A stretch of 64,000 bases of DNA from Isoetes taiwanensis (Eukaryota > Streptophyta > Lycopodiopsida > Isoetales > Isoetaceae): the NCBI GenBank assembly GCA_021234155.1, contig JAJEKV010000111.1:1060968-1124967 (forward strand), given 5' to 3'. The notes beneath the pieces are model-generated. The model worked only from the letters and a program-made list of their open reading frames with translations. It had not been told where the DNA came from and did not search any database. The position numbers were made by a program, and so were the translations under genes. Below, in pieces: positions 1 to 9,508 of this stretch (positions within the stretch are counted from its first letter, which is position 1; the number at the start of each line of letters is the position of its first letter).

Positions 1-85
1 TCTTTGCGTTTTGTATTGGGTCCCATAGACCGATTGGTCTCCGTGGACGATAAAAGTACCTTCCTTCCTTCCTTCCTTCCTTCCT
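1..85 (+). mobile_element. LINE 3' end with (TTCC)n tail
   Basis: This is the 3' end of a LINE whose body lies left of the window. It contains a conserved stretch of about 35 bases, starting TGGGTCCCATAGACC at 17 and continuing through GATTGGTCTCC to GATAAAA, followed by a (TTCC)n run at about 58-84. The same terminus recurs near 15137, 35836 (minus), 37150 (minus) and 43373, each time followed by a different short tandem repeat. GACC-GATT-GGTC within it can form a small stem-loop. It interrupts the copia integrase region that continues to the right. Confidence 0.7.
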
Positions 86-1486
86 CAAGAAACTGGAGGG
101 CAACCCTCTCTGCGCAGCACCTTGTTCTCCTTGCTGGATCAAATAGCCATATGCCTTTAAATATTCATCATAACCTCTAAATATGATATTCAAGACCTGT
201 TATCTAGTTTTGACCTTTGCTCCTTTGGAATATAAGCAAAAGCAAGACATACTTTGTTCTTAAGCTGTCATATTCAAATTTTGTTCCTGACCATAACATC
301 TCAGGTATTGAACCCTTAATACTTGATGATGGTAACACGTTTTATACATGTACGACAGTTTTAATTGCCTCCTCCCATAAAAAAAATGGAAGACCAGTAT
401 GTTTCGACTTGACCATATAACTGCATTTAGAATGGTTTGGTTCATTCCATCTGCAACTCCATTTTCTTGTGGAGAGTATCTCCTTGTAGTATTTTGTAAA
501 TTCTCCTAATAGATACTCTCCACCTCTTTTTGAACATACACATTTTATTTTTTTGCAATTTCAAGCTCAACTTCAGCTCCAAATTGTGTAAATGCCCCAA
601 AAGCTTCATCTTCAATTTTAAAGCAAAAGTATTTAGTCTTTCTACTAAAATCGTCGATAAGAGCGATGAAGAATCTTTGAGCTATGATGAATCTTTGACC
701 TATGATGGTTCTTACATTTAAGGGTCCACATAAGTCAGTATCCATATGCACCAAATCCAAAATTCCCTTTGCTATTTTCTTGGACCTTTTAAATGATAAT
801 CTTGTATGCTTGACAAGCATGCATCCAATGCACATGTTATCACCTGCATTCTGCTCACAAGTGTCTGTTAGTCCTTGTTTAATCATAATATCAATGTTTT
901 TTGTACTAGTAGGACATAACCTTTGATGTCATGTGCTCATTGTTGGAACCATAATGGCATTTATGGATGGCAGACTACTACACTCAAGACCAAATAAATT
1001 GCCCACTCGTTTTCCCAAAAAAATTATTTCATTATTTACGAAAACAGTACATTGCAACTTGTCAAACACAACTCTGTAGCCAAGATCAACTAGTTGGCTT
1101 ACAGATATCAAGTTTCTAACCAGTGTAGGCATGCACAGTACGTCCTTTAAAACAATAGGCTTTCCACTTAAATCAAAGATTTCCAGCATACTAACTCCTT
1201 ATACTTTCTACAACTCTCCATTTTTTAGTTTTACATTCATATCCTTGCTTTAGAAGCTAAGCAGAGCCAGTCACTGTCTTCTTTGCTCCACTGTCTAGTA
1301 TCAACATGTCATCATTATTAGTTCCTCAAAAATAGAACAAATATGATTTTGACATACCTCAATATCTTCATCTTCCTCAGTGTCTACTTCTTTAATCTCC
1401 TCTGTAAGGTTATGGTCGAACCCTGTCTTCCAGCACCTCAACCTCTGCCTAAACTTCCCCTTTCTTTAACACTATCTTTTGCTCTT
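86..1486 (-). mobile_element. Copia retrotransposon A, integrase side (left half)
   Basis: This is a degenerate Ty1/copia polyprotein segment read on the minus strand. 929-1189 has the GAG-pre-integrase pattern (DVLCMPTLVRNLISVSQL). 545-886 has integrase-core features: a paired-Cys remnant (CIGC), a LDLVHMDTDLCGP stretch, then IDDFSR. 86-440 matches the C-terminal side of integrase in broken frames. 1190-1486 is the protease/gag junction, with no clean frame. The rest of the element (gag, primer-binding site, 5' LTR) resumes at 12118, after the large DNA element. RT, RNase H and the other LTR are not seen and may lie left of the window. Several frameshifts and stops make it non-functional. 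Confidence 0.8.
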
Positions 1487-1492
1487 CCTCTT
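1487..1492. repeat. Candidate target-site duplication CCTCTT (left)
   Basis: CCTCTT directly abuts the left inverted terminus of the 10.6-kb element and recurs at 12118-12123 just outside the right terminus. The assignment depends on where the ragged outermost 1-3 bases of the terminal repeat are drawn, so the length could differ slightly. Confidence 0.6.
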
Positions 1493-1495
1493 GGA

Positions 1496-1517
1496 TGTAA
1501 ATTTGATAGTGGTACCC
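1496..1517 (+). repeat. Left 22-bp terminal inverted repeat
   Basis: It is a perfect inverted match to 12095-12116 (starts TGTAAATTTG, ends GTGGTACCC). Similarity continues weakly inward into AAAAGCAC-like sequence. It lies just inside the candidate CCTCTT duplication. Confidence 0.85.
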
Positions 1518-1710
1518 GAAAATGCGCGAAAGCACCAAGCACCTAAAGCACCTAAATTCGAGCAGTGACAGTTTTTTTTCAGAGGACATCATTTGCCTCG
1601 TTTCCCGCGCGCCCTTTCTTTATTCAGCCCCAATTTCGAATCCCCTGTTTCCGAATCCTCTTCCTAGATCACCAATTCGTCACACAATCCTTTGATCCGT
1701 TCAATTTACA

Positions 1711-3324
1711 ATGGCCGAAGCGGTGACCGAGCAAGATTTCATAGACATTCATGGACTTTCTGGTGAAGGATTGTAGCCTACTTTGAAAGTAAAATGGTTG
1801 GAAGAGAATGTAACAGATGCACAATGGGCCTCGGTTTGGCAAGAAGGCCCAAGCAATAAGATGAAAGTTTCCATGATCCAGCCTCGGTTCCGAGAAAAAT
1901 TGGACAGATTGTTGAAAAAATTATATCAAAAGGAAACTATGCCAAACAATGAAGTGAGAAAACAGGTGGCTTATGCTTTTGCATGGGAAAATTGTGATAC
2001 TGCCATTTCAAACCCTGCAAAGCACAAGATCAATTGGGCCTCTTTTGGAGCTCAAGTTATGAAGTATAGAAATTGCAGGTCTAAAAAGGATGTCCATGTT
2101 GCCACTTCTAGCAAAGTTACTTGCTTAGAAAGTTCAAAATTAGACCACTCTGCTTTAAAAGAGAACTTTGAATTGATTAAGGAAGCTGTAAATAAGCTTG
2201 AGAATGAAAGAGCAAGCATGTTAGAAGAGGTGCATGCAATTGAGGTTAGTTTAGCTGCAGAGGCTAAGTCTAATGAAAAATTCAGTGTGGAACTTGAAGA
2301 GAGCATGAAGAAAGTTGAGGATTTGAAGACCACAATATCTGAGTTGCGGGAGGATTCTGATATGAGGAAGGAATTGGAGATGACACTACAAATGGAGATA
2401 TATTACTGTAACCGAGTTAAAAACGTTTTCAAGTCTCCAGATACAGAAGGGAGCAGCTCGAGGAAGAATACCTTGGAAGTGGAGATCAAAGAGAAAGAGG
2501 CCAGAATTTCAAAACTCAGAGCTAATCTTTCTAATCTTACAGAATTGAAGAATATAAGTTGTAATCCATTCTGCATCAACACTATCAGCAGAAGACTACC
2601 AGGAATCTGCAACTTTGGTGCTTGCTGTGCTTGTGGCCTACTTTTTCATGATAGGTACAAATTGTCTTTGATTTTAAGTTGTGATCATGAGTACCATGTG
2701 GCTTGTGCAGCCTTGTTGAAGGAAGGTAAATGCAAGGTATGTGGGGGTGTAATTCATCCAGATTTATTTCTTGAGCTTGGCATGCATGTGACATCAGCCA
2801 CAGAAGGAAATAAAATAGTTGATATGCCTACAGTAGATATACCTACAAATCAACTTGATTCACTTATTAGGTCCTCTTCTGCTACTGAAGACTATGTGCC
2901 ACCTTCTGGAATTGAAAAAGTGCTGAAAGATGCATTGTGTAGTCCTAAAAAGCAGTTAAGGCAAAAGGCTAGAAAAGCATCCACTGAAGGATATGCAAGT
3001 GAGCAGGATGAAACTGTTGTTGAACAGGATGGTGCAGGATGTAGTAAGGATGTACAAATTACCCCTTCGAGAGAGAAGAAAGCAGCCAACAAAAGGAAAA
3101 GGAAAGATGGAGAGGTTGCAACAAAGAAGAGCAAAAACATTAAAAAGGCAAAGAACACAGGTCAAGAAGGCAGGAAGTACAATTTTAGAAGGAGGGCATT
3201 GACAAAGGATATGGAATCTGTAAAGGAAGTTGAGGTTGAATATGAAAAGGATGAAACAATTACAGAAAATGAAGAACTAGAAAAGGAAGAAACAGAAAAG
3301 AAGGACCAGAAAAGGAAGAACTAG
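1711..3324 (+). pseudogene. Coiled-coil RING-H2 protein of the large DNA element (one in-frame stop)
   Basis: The first ATG is at 1711 (context ACAATGG). The frame is broken by TAG at 1774-1776 (codon 22), then is open for over 500 codons to 3324. Residues about 25-140 form an unrecognised globular region. About 145-290 is heptad-like and Glu/Lys/Leu rich, so probably coiled coil. Residues 305-344 fit the RING-H2 pattern C-x2-C...C-x-H-x2-H-x2-C...C-x2-C (CCAC, then CDHEYHVAC, then CKVC). About 375-538 is a Lys/Glu-rich, nuclear-looking tail. The ending is also suspect: a near-repeat of GAAGAACTAGAAAAGGAAGA around 3300 changes frame, and the +1 frame stays open about 30 more codons. RING domains usually act as ubiquitin E3 ligases; that role here is inference. 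The 3588 region may be a downstream exon of this same gene. Confidence 0.7.
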
Positions 3325-3587
3325 AAAAGGAAGACACATGTACCAAAATGAATGCAATTATGGAGGTCTTAAGAGGCAATTCCAATGTGTCTATAAAATC
3401 TTTGATTTAACTATAAATGTTTGAATGTTCAGGTACAATTGTATTTCAAGACCAAAATGTTGAACAAATGGTTGATCAAAATGTTGACCAATGTTGACAG
3501 GTTATTATTATTTTAGTATTTTAAATTCCTGTTTGTGTTTGTGTTTGTGTTTGAGTTGGTGTTTACTTTATATTTTTTGAATGATAG

Positions 3588-4229
3588 GTGTACAGGAAAC
3601 TTCTTATTTTAGATGTGAATGGTATTCTAGTAAGGACATACAGTAGGAACAATCCTGTACGTGTGGACAACAGATTGTGGATTTCAAAAACAAGCAAGAA
3701 ATTGGTTGTTTTAAGGCCTCATGCACGGGAATTTCTGCAGGCATCAATGGTACACTTTGACATAGCAATTTGGTCATCCATGAACAAGGTTAATGTAAAT
3801 AAAGTTGTGGATGTCATAGCACCAGTTATTGCACATGACTTTGTATTTATTTGGGATCAGACCCATTGCTTGGAGATGCCTTTCAAGTGGCCCATCCGAT
3901 CTGAAAACCCATTGTACTTAAAACCTTTATCTGCAGTTTTTAGTGAATACCCACAATATGAGGGCAATTGCATATTGTTGGATGATAGTATTCATAAAAC
4001 ATTTGCCTCTCCACCTTTCACATCTCTTTTGATTCCAGGCTTTAATTTGGATGCAGATGATTATGTATTGGACCAATTCCCCGCCAAGACTTAAGGATGT
4101 GGCAATGGTTGATGATTTCTCTAACATTCTAAAGGAGCATTGTAGGCCGATCAAGACCGTGAGGATGCTCTCGAATTTCTAGAAACAATGTCGAGTTTGA
4201 ATTGGGAAAGGAAACCATTGAAATGGTAA
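3588..4229 (+). pseudogene. FCP1/NIF-like HAD-fold domain, probable downstream exon of the RING unit
   Basis: 3588-4094 encodes about 168 residues resembling the FCP1 homology (CTD-phosphatase-like, HAD) domain. It opens with KLLILDVNG, where family phosphatases have DxDx(T/V), and has an internal IAIWSSMN motif and a late CILLDDS motif matching the HAD loop-4 acidic pair. The second catalytic Asp of motif I is Asn (D-V-N), as in some plant HAD-like proteins, so classical phosphatase activity is doubtful. There is no good ATG; the frame follows an acceptor-like GATAG, suggesting a splice from the upstream RING exon. After TAA at 4092 the reading continues in two other frames to about 4229, implying two 1-base lesions. 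It converges with the transposase-like gene ending at 4602. Confidence 0.65.
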
Positions 4230-4601
4230 AACAATATTGCAAAGGTCACCTACAATGGTTGAGGGAGACCTTTCATACTTCAGACACGTAGATAGAATGC
4301 GAAGTTGATTCAGATTCAGGGTTAAGTTGATACGCACTTATTCATGCAAAAGTTACGACCTTATATATTGAAATAGTGAAGACTTATGTATAACTTCGGG
4401 GCGGACATGCCACAATTTTGTACATGTTATACTGAAAGATATGCCACAATTTTGATGTAATACAGAACATAAATACATGATTTTCAGGTTACAATTGCAT
4501 TGATGTTTTTGTGTGAGTGCTTTTGCTTTAATAGTCAAACTATAAATAGTAATTGAGTCAATACCATATGAACAAGATTAAGCCGAGTTTGACCATAGAA
4601 T
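4230..4601. other. Spacer between converging genes
   Basis: This short AT-rich interval lies between the ends of the two convergent units of the large element. I see no ORF of note and no clear hairpin. It would hold both 3' untranslated regions. Confidence 0.5.
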
Positions 4602-4953
4602 TTAAGCTGAGTTTGGGAGGCTACATATAATCTGTTGGCAAGTGTCTTCAGCCATAGTATACAACATACCATCCTCTTCATCTGCAATCATTTCAAAGTT
4701 AGCTAATCTTACAAGGTGGCTATACACACTAGCCACAGGCTGGTCATCCAGTAGCTCAAATTTGAGACCACCCATCTGTTTATAGTAATATCCTGAGACA
4801 ATAACAGATTCAACTCCAAATACATTTCCCCATCCATCCACATAATCCTCAAGCAAAGTGTTCTTTGCTTCTGTGCACTTCAATACATAAAAATCAACCC
4901 CCTCTTCATTACCTTCCTCTGCATTGACAGCAAAATTATCTCCAACCTCATTA

Positions 4954-7900
4954 GGGCGGATTTGGGGTCTCAAAATGGCCTCCTATCAGCCATTCCACGT
5001 CATATTTCCGCTCCTTTTTTCCCATGCCACCTAGGATACCAAAATCTCATCATTACAGATTTACTTGAAATATTCTCCCGGAATAAGGGGGATTGCGCAT
5101 TCATGGCGCCATATGTATTTAATTCTGTTGGTTGTCAGACAGGCTGATGCAACATGTGGCGCTTCTAAAAAGCAACTCATGACGGTGCCTCTTGATTTGT
5201 CAGATACCAAGCGTGCGTGTCACCGATTCTTGCGCTATTTTCATTTAGAGGCCATGGCCATACAAGCTTCCCGCCTTCCACATTTCAAAATTTGAATGTG
5301 TAGGTTGAAGCTTTGTATCAGACTTTCATTTCGAGGCGCTACGGCTGCGCCTTATGGGTGGTTCACATGGAGAAGTTTAGGCCCCTCCACTGAAGTTCGG
5401 GCGGAGTCGACCGATTAAAAATTTAGCGGCCGCATCAGCCACGCCAAGTTGGATCTTGCAAGGGCTGATTTTCCAAAACGGGGCTGAATTTTTTGCCTCA
5501 ACAAGTTTAGCGGTTTTAAGCCGGGCCAGCGGCTCATCCATGTGAACCCGGCGATTAACCGGGATCTTTACTTCATCCCAATACGGGCTTTCCGCCTACA
5601 ATTGAAATTTGAATTTGCTTAATGTATAAAAGAATGGATTGTAGGAGAATGGACTTTTCGATTTCCATGTGCACGTTGCAAATTTCAAAATGAGGTTAGT
5701 AATGCGGACGCTCGCTCACACGGGGCCAATTGTCTTTGGGGCATAAAAATTGTACACCTTCATTTCACGGCCGTCGCGATCCACGCAAAGATGGAAGCTC
5801 CAAATGATGTGTGGATAAGGATCCAACTTACTCACGAATATGCTCCAGTAAAAGTGTTGACATCTGGGCAGATGGCAGTTTATATCCATTGGATCCGTTG
5901 AGTGGCAAGAAACCGTCATTTCAGGACGTTTCAAGTTTAGTCCGATTTTGTGGTGACGGTAACTCCGGCCTCCTAGGATATTGTGAGAGATTGAGAGAGA
6001 TGAAGGCATTCGAATCGAATACGCCTTCCTTGAGATGAGTCGCCCCGATAAGGAAGGGAAATGTCCGTGAAGATGCTAATAAATGACATTATACTTTGCA
6101 ATGTGAAGGGTTTATACATTCTTGAAGTACAAAGGTTATGGTGTTTGTGTTTAGATACCGCTAATACAAGAAGTCTTTGACTACCTTTAACAATAGATTC
6201 CTTTAAAACTCTATTGCTATTTAAATTATAGCAAAAATGAGTCTTGAAAGCCTTTAAGTAGTAGAAGAACTCTTTGACTAGTTATCCATTTGATGACCAT
6301 TTTTAAGAAAATATGATATGTGACATTCTTATATGCAAACATTCATAAAATTTATGAACATTGAAGGTCAAAGCCATCCTTGTTTAAAGAGGATCATATG
6401 ATGCGAAATCTTCATGCGCAGAAGTAATTGCATATAAGAAATTCGCCTGGTGTGATCCTTTGCGTAAAAAAAGTAAATAGAAACACAAATATTCAACTTA
6501 CAACTTAGCGTAAACAAATAGTATTTTAATAAACCAACACTTTATATACTAACACTTTACACTTTAAATAAGATATTTCTTTCTTTCCTTTTTACTTGAA
6601 AGCTATTTTTTTTTCAAGATGGATCACACCAAGCTTAATAATACATATGCAAAAAAAAAAGGACACACTAAATTCGCATGGTGTGATCCACTTTCTTATT
6701 TGTTGTCAAATTAAAATTAAACACAAGTACTCATTCCTATTTGTATCTAAAATGCTTTACCACTCTTAAGTACATAAGTCATTATCCCTTTTCAAAGAGC
6801 ATATTATTTTTCAAGAAGGATCACACCAAGCTAAATAGTAAATATGAAAAAAAAATGGAACACACTAAATTCGCATGATCGTGTGATCCCACTTTCTTAT
6901 TTGTTGTCAAATTAAAATTAAACACAAGTACCCCTTCTCATTTAATGCTTTACCACCCCAAGTGCATAAAGTTATTAGTCCTTTTCAAAGAGCATATCTT
7001 TTTTTAAGAAGGATCACATCAAGCATCCTATTTGCATCTAAAATACTTTACCAACTCTAGTAGTACATAAAGTTATTAGCCCTTTTCAAAAAGCACACAC
7101 TTTATCAATAAATGAGCACGTCACATATCCACACTTAACTTCAAATAAGACACATATATATTTCTTTTATTAAAAGATAATCAAAGTAATTTTACTATAG
7201 GAAGTCATGTTTTTCCAAAAAGATCACACCAAGCTTAATTTTGTATAAGCTAAAAGGTTGGAATATACTAAATTCGCATGGTGTGATCCACTTTCTTGTT
7301 TGTTGTCAATAGATAATAACACCAAGTCCCTCATCAATAGTCTCCCATTTGCATATAAAATATGTATCATTCCAAGTTATATTATGTTTTATGAACTTAA
7401 CTTTTTCAAAGAGGGTCTCAAAGCAAAATACAAACACATAATCAATAAGCCAACACTTTACCAACAACCAAAGCTTTATTAAATAAGATTTTTATGTTAT
7501 TTTATCAAACCTAACAATGTTTCCATATGTGACACTTTGAGTTAACTGATCCAAAGGCTCATGAAAGCGACATTTTATACAATATGTCGCTTTTGTGTCG
7601 TGGCATTAGTAAACACCTCTAATGGAGCAAATATTTTGTAACTCATTTTTTCAACAACCCTGGATGCACGTCTTATCAAATATTTCTTCATTGCAAGGAC
7701 ACCATTCTCATAAGGCTTGCACAATTCGCTTAAACGAGGTCATGGGACGACTTTCAAGCTCGGCTCCCACAATTTTACAACGTAAAACTAGATGCCCATT
7801 GCCCTGAATGTATATCTTGGAAAAGCATGTCTCTTATGTCCATATGTTAGACAACAACGATGCCAGTAATGCTTTTCCCTAGTCCCAAATCCCCACATCC

Positions 7901-8930
7901 GATAAATATAGCCCAAAGAAAAAATATTTGATTCAAAGGAGTGAATATAAATCAAGAAGAGGGAAGAAAAAGAAGCAAGGATCACATGACGCGAAATCTC
8001 ACTACACATTTACAAAGTGCATATGCATTTTCGCATGGTGTGATCCATGTATTATTGAGGGTGCAAATTTGCAAATATCCTCCTCTTCAAACCCCTTCCC
8101 CCCCTCCCTTCCCCTTTTTTTTTTTTTTGCAATATACTATCCATAGCATTCATTTTGAACCTATAGTTCTACCTATTCGCTTCGCGTATGAATGTCGCCC
8201 CGGCGATGTAACTTCATAGTCATCCTTCATTAAGATAGCATTCTCACCCACAAGCCTATGGATAGATATCCTTCCACCGCCATGCCTTTATTGTTTTGTA
8301 AGTGATGAACCCACGCAGCAATGTAGGAGTACTAGGAGCAATGATGGATGCAATTAGAGATACTGACGGTCGTTGAATTGTAAGAATGAATGGCGAGTGG
8401 AGCAATACGATGAATGGGAAGAGCTGAAAACTAGGAAAACTTGAATGAAAATTTGGGTAGTAAAAACATGGCATGTAACGTGACGCTTGCTTGTCCCGAC
8501 ATCGCCTCGCCGTTGTTGCTTAACTCTATGCTCGCCCAAAAAACACGTACACTATTGAAGACTTGATTCCAAATGAAGAGCTGGCGAGAGGATGCACGAA
8601 GGCTTAATGTGAACAATGGAAATCTTGGTGCCAAAATTTGAAAAGGTGGTTGGTGCATGTGGGCATGTGCATGAGGGGGAAAAGTAGCCATTATTTTGGT
8701 CCGCGATACGATTTTTCAAAAAATGCGGGCCATTAATGTGGTTGCAATGAATGCACAAACATGTCCTATGAAATTTCGCCATGTGGATGCCAAGTAAGCC
8801 TGCTCCTCTTTCTACTTGCCAACTAACACTGACTTTGGAAAAAAATGCGCAAACATCATTGGTCGCGAGAAACATGACGTGGAATTCTGGCATCCAAGAT
8901 AAGGGCCATTTTCAGACCCCAAATCCGCCC
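4954..8930. mobile_element. Nested 4-kb TIR element without recognisable coding capacity
   Basis: The ends are inverted copies: 4949-4970 and 8914-8935 match perfectly over 22 bases (core GGGCGGATTTGGGGTCT). Similarity continues inward (AAAATGGCC; then TTCCACGTCAT and TTTC), so the full TIR is longer and imperfect. If the element starts at GGGCGG, the flanking dinucleotide TA is duplicated (4952-4953 and 8931-8932). It lands inside the transposase-like coding sequence between the acidic stretch and the C-terminal domain. The interior has only short, probably spurious ORFs. 6385-8050 is built of repeated GGATCACACCA hairpin units. It is probably non-autonomous; the superfamily is uncertain (TA duplication would fit Tc1/mariner-like, TWA would fit PIF/Harbinger-like). 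Confidence 0.75.
6385..8050. repeat. Array of GGATCACACCA / TGGTGTGATCC hairpin units
   Basis: At least five units pair a GGATCACACCA-like arm with TTCGCATGGTGTGATCC 40-70 bases later (about 6391-6457, 6625-6690, 6830-6890, 7225-7290, 7980-8045). The stretches between them also repeat (CTTATTTGTTGTCAAATTAA twice; TTTTCAAAGAGCATAT several times) with a period near 200 bases. The first and last units share an extra GCGAAATCT arm, so the array may be bounded by a matching pair. No coding sense is seen. Confidence 0.7.
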
Positions 8931-9467
8931 TAATGCTACCATAGAACTAGCTATATCATAGTCTTCATCATCATCCTCTTCTTCATGTTCATCTTCTATC
9001 TGCAAGTCTTCATCTGATGCTTTATTAGCATCATTAGTTGCTGTAATCTCCTTCAGTTTTAGTTCAGTAGTTTCCCAACCACCAATGCGTGACTTCGTGG
9101 TGCAGGAGTCCCATTGGAATTGAACACAATTCTCACAGAAGCATGAGAGAGGTCTATAAGCTACCTTTAGAATGTTGTCCTTGTCACATGGTCTTATGAA
9201 ATGGAGTTGTGTAGTTCCTTTCAAAGTGTGACAGTCAAATCTCTTAGATCTATCTATTTTTGAGGGATCAATTTCCTGTGGTACCGCACAAGTGCTTAGT
9301 GTTTGTAAGTGCTTTCGATCTTTGAAACAAATGAAGAATATCGATATCAAAAAATAAAAAAAGAAGACAATCTTGATTTAGGACTGGGAAATATCATGTT
9401 TTACATAATAGAGTAGCCCATTAACAACCACACACACAAACAATTTACATATTCATGCCCTTAATTT

Positions 9468-9508
9468 CTAAGTGCTTAAGTGCTTTAAGTGCTTAAGTGC
9501 TTAAGTAT
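9468..9508. repeat. Internal AAGTGCTT tandem array
   Basis: AAGTGCTTAAGTGCTTTAAGTGC-like units repeat five times in the intron before the last coding block of the transposase-like gene. The same octamer (or AAGCACTT) occurs just inside the right end at 12050-12073, and AAGCACC/GCACCTAAA variants occur at 1531-1556. Confidence 0.65.

Noticed and set aside
2052-3165. Minus-strand ORFs opposite the RING gene
   Set aside because: They are shadows of the Lys/Glu-rich plus-strand coding sequence; hydrophobic runs mirror its Lys/Glu codons.
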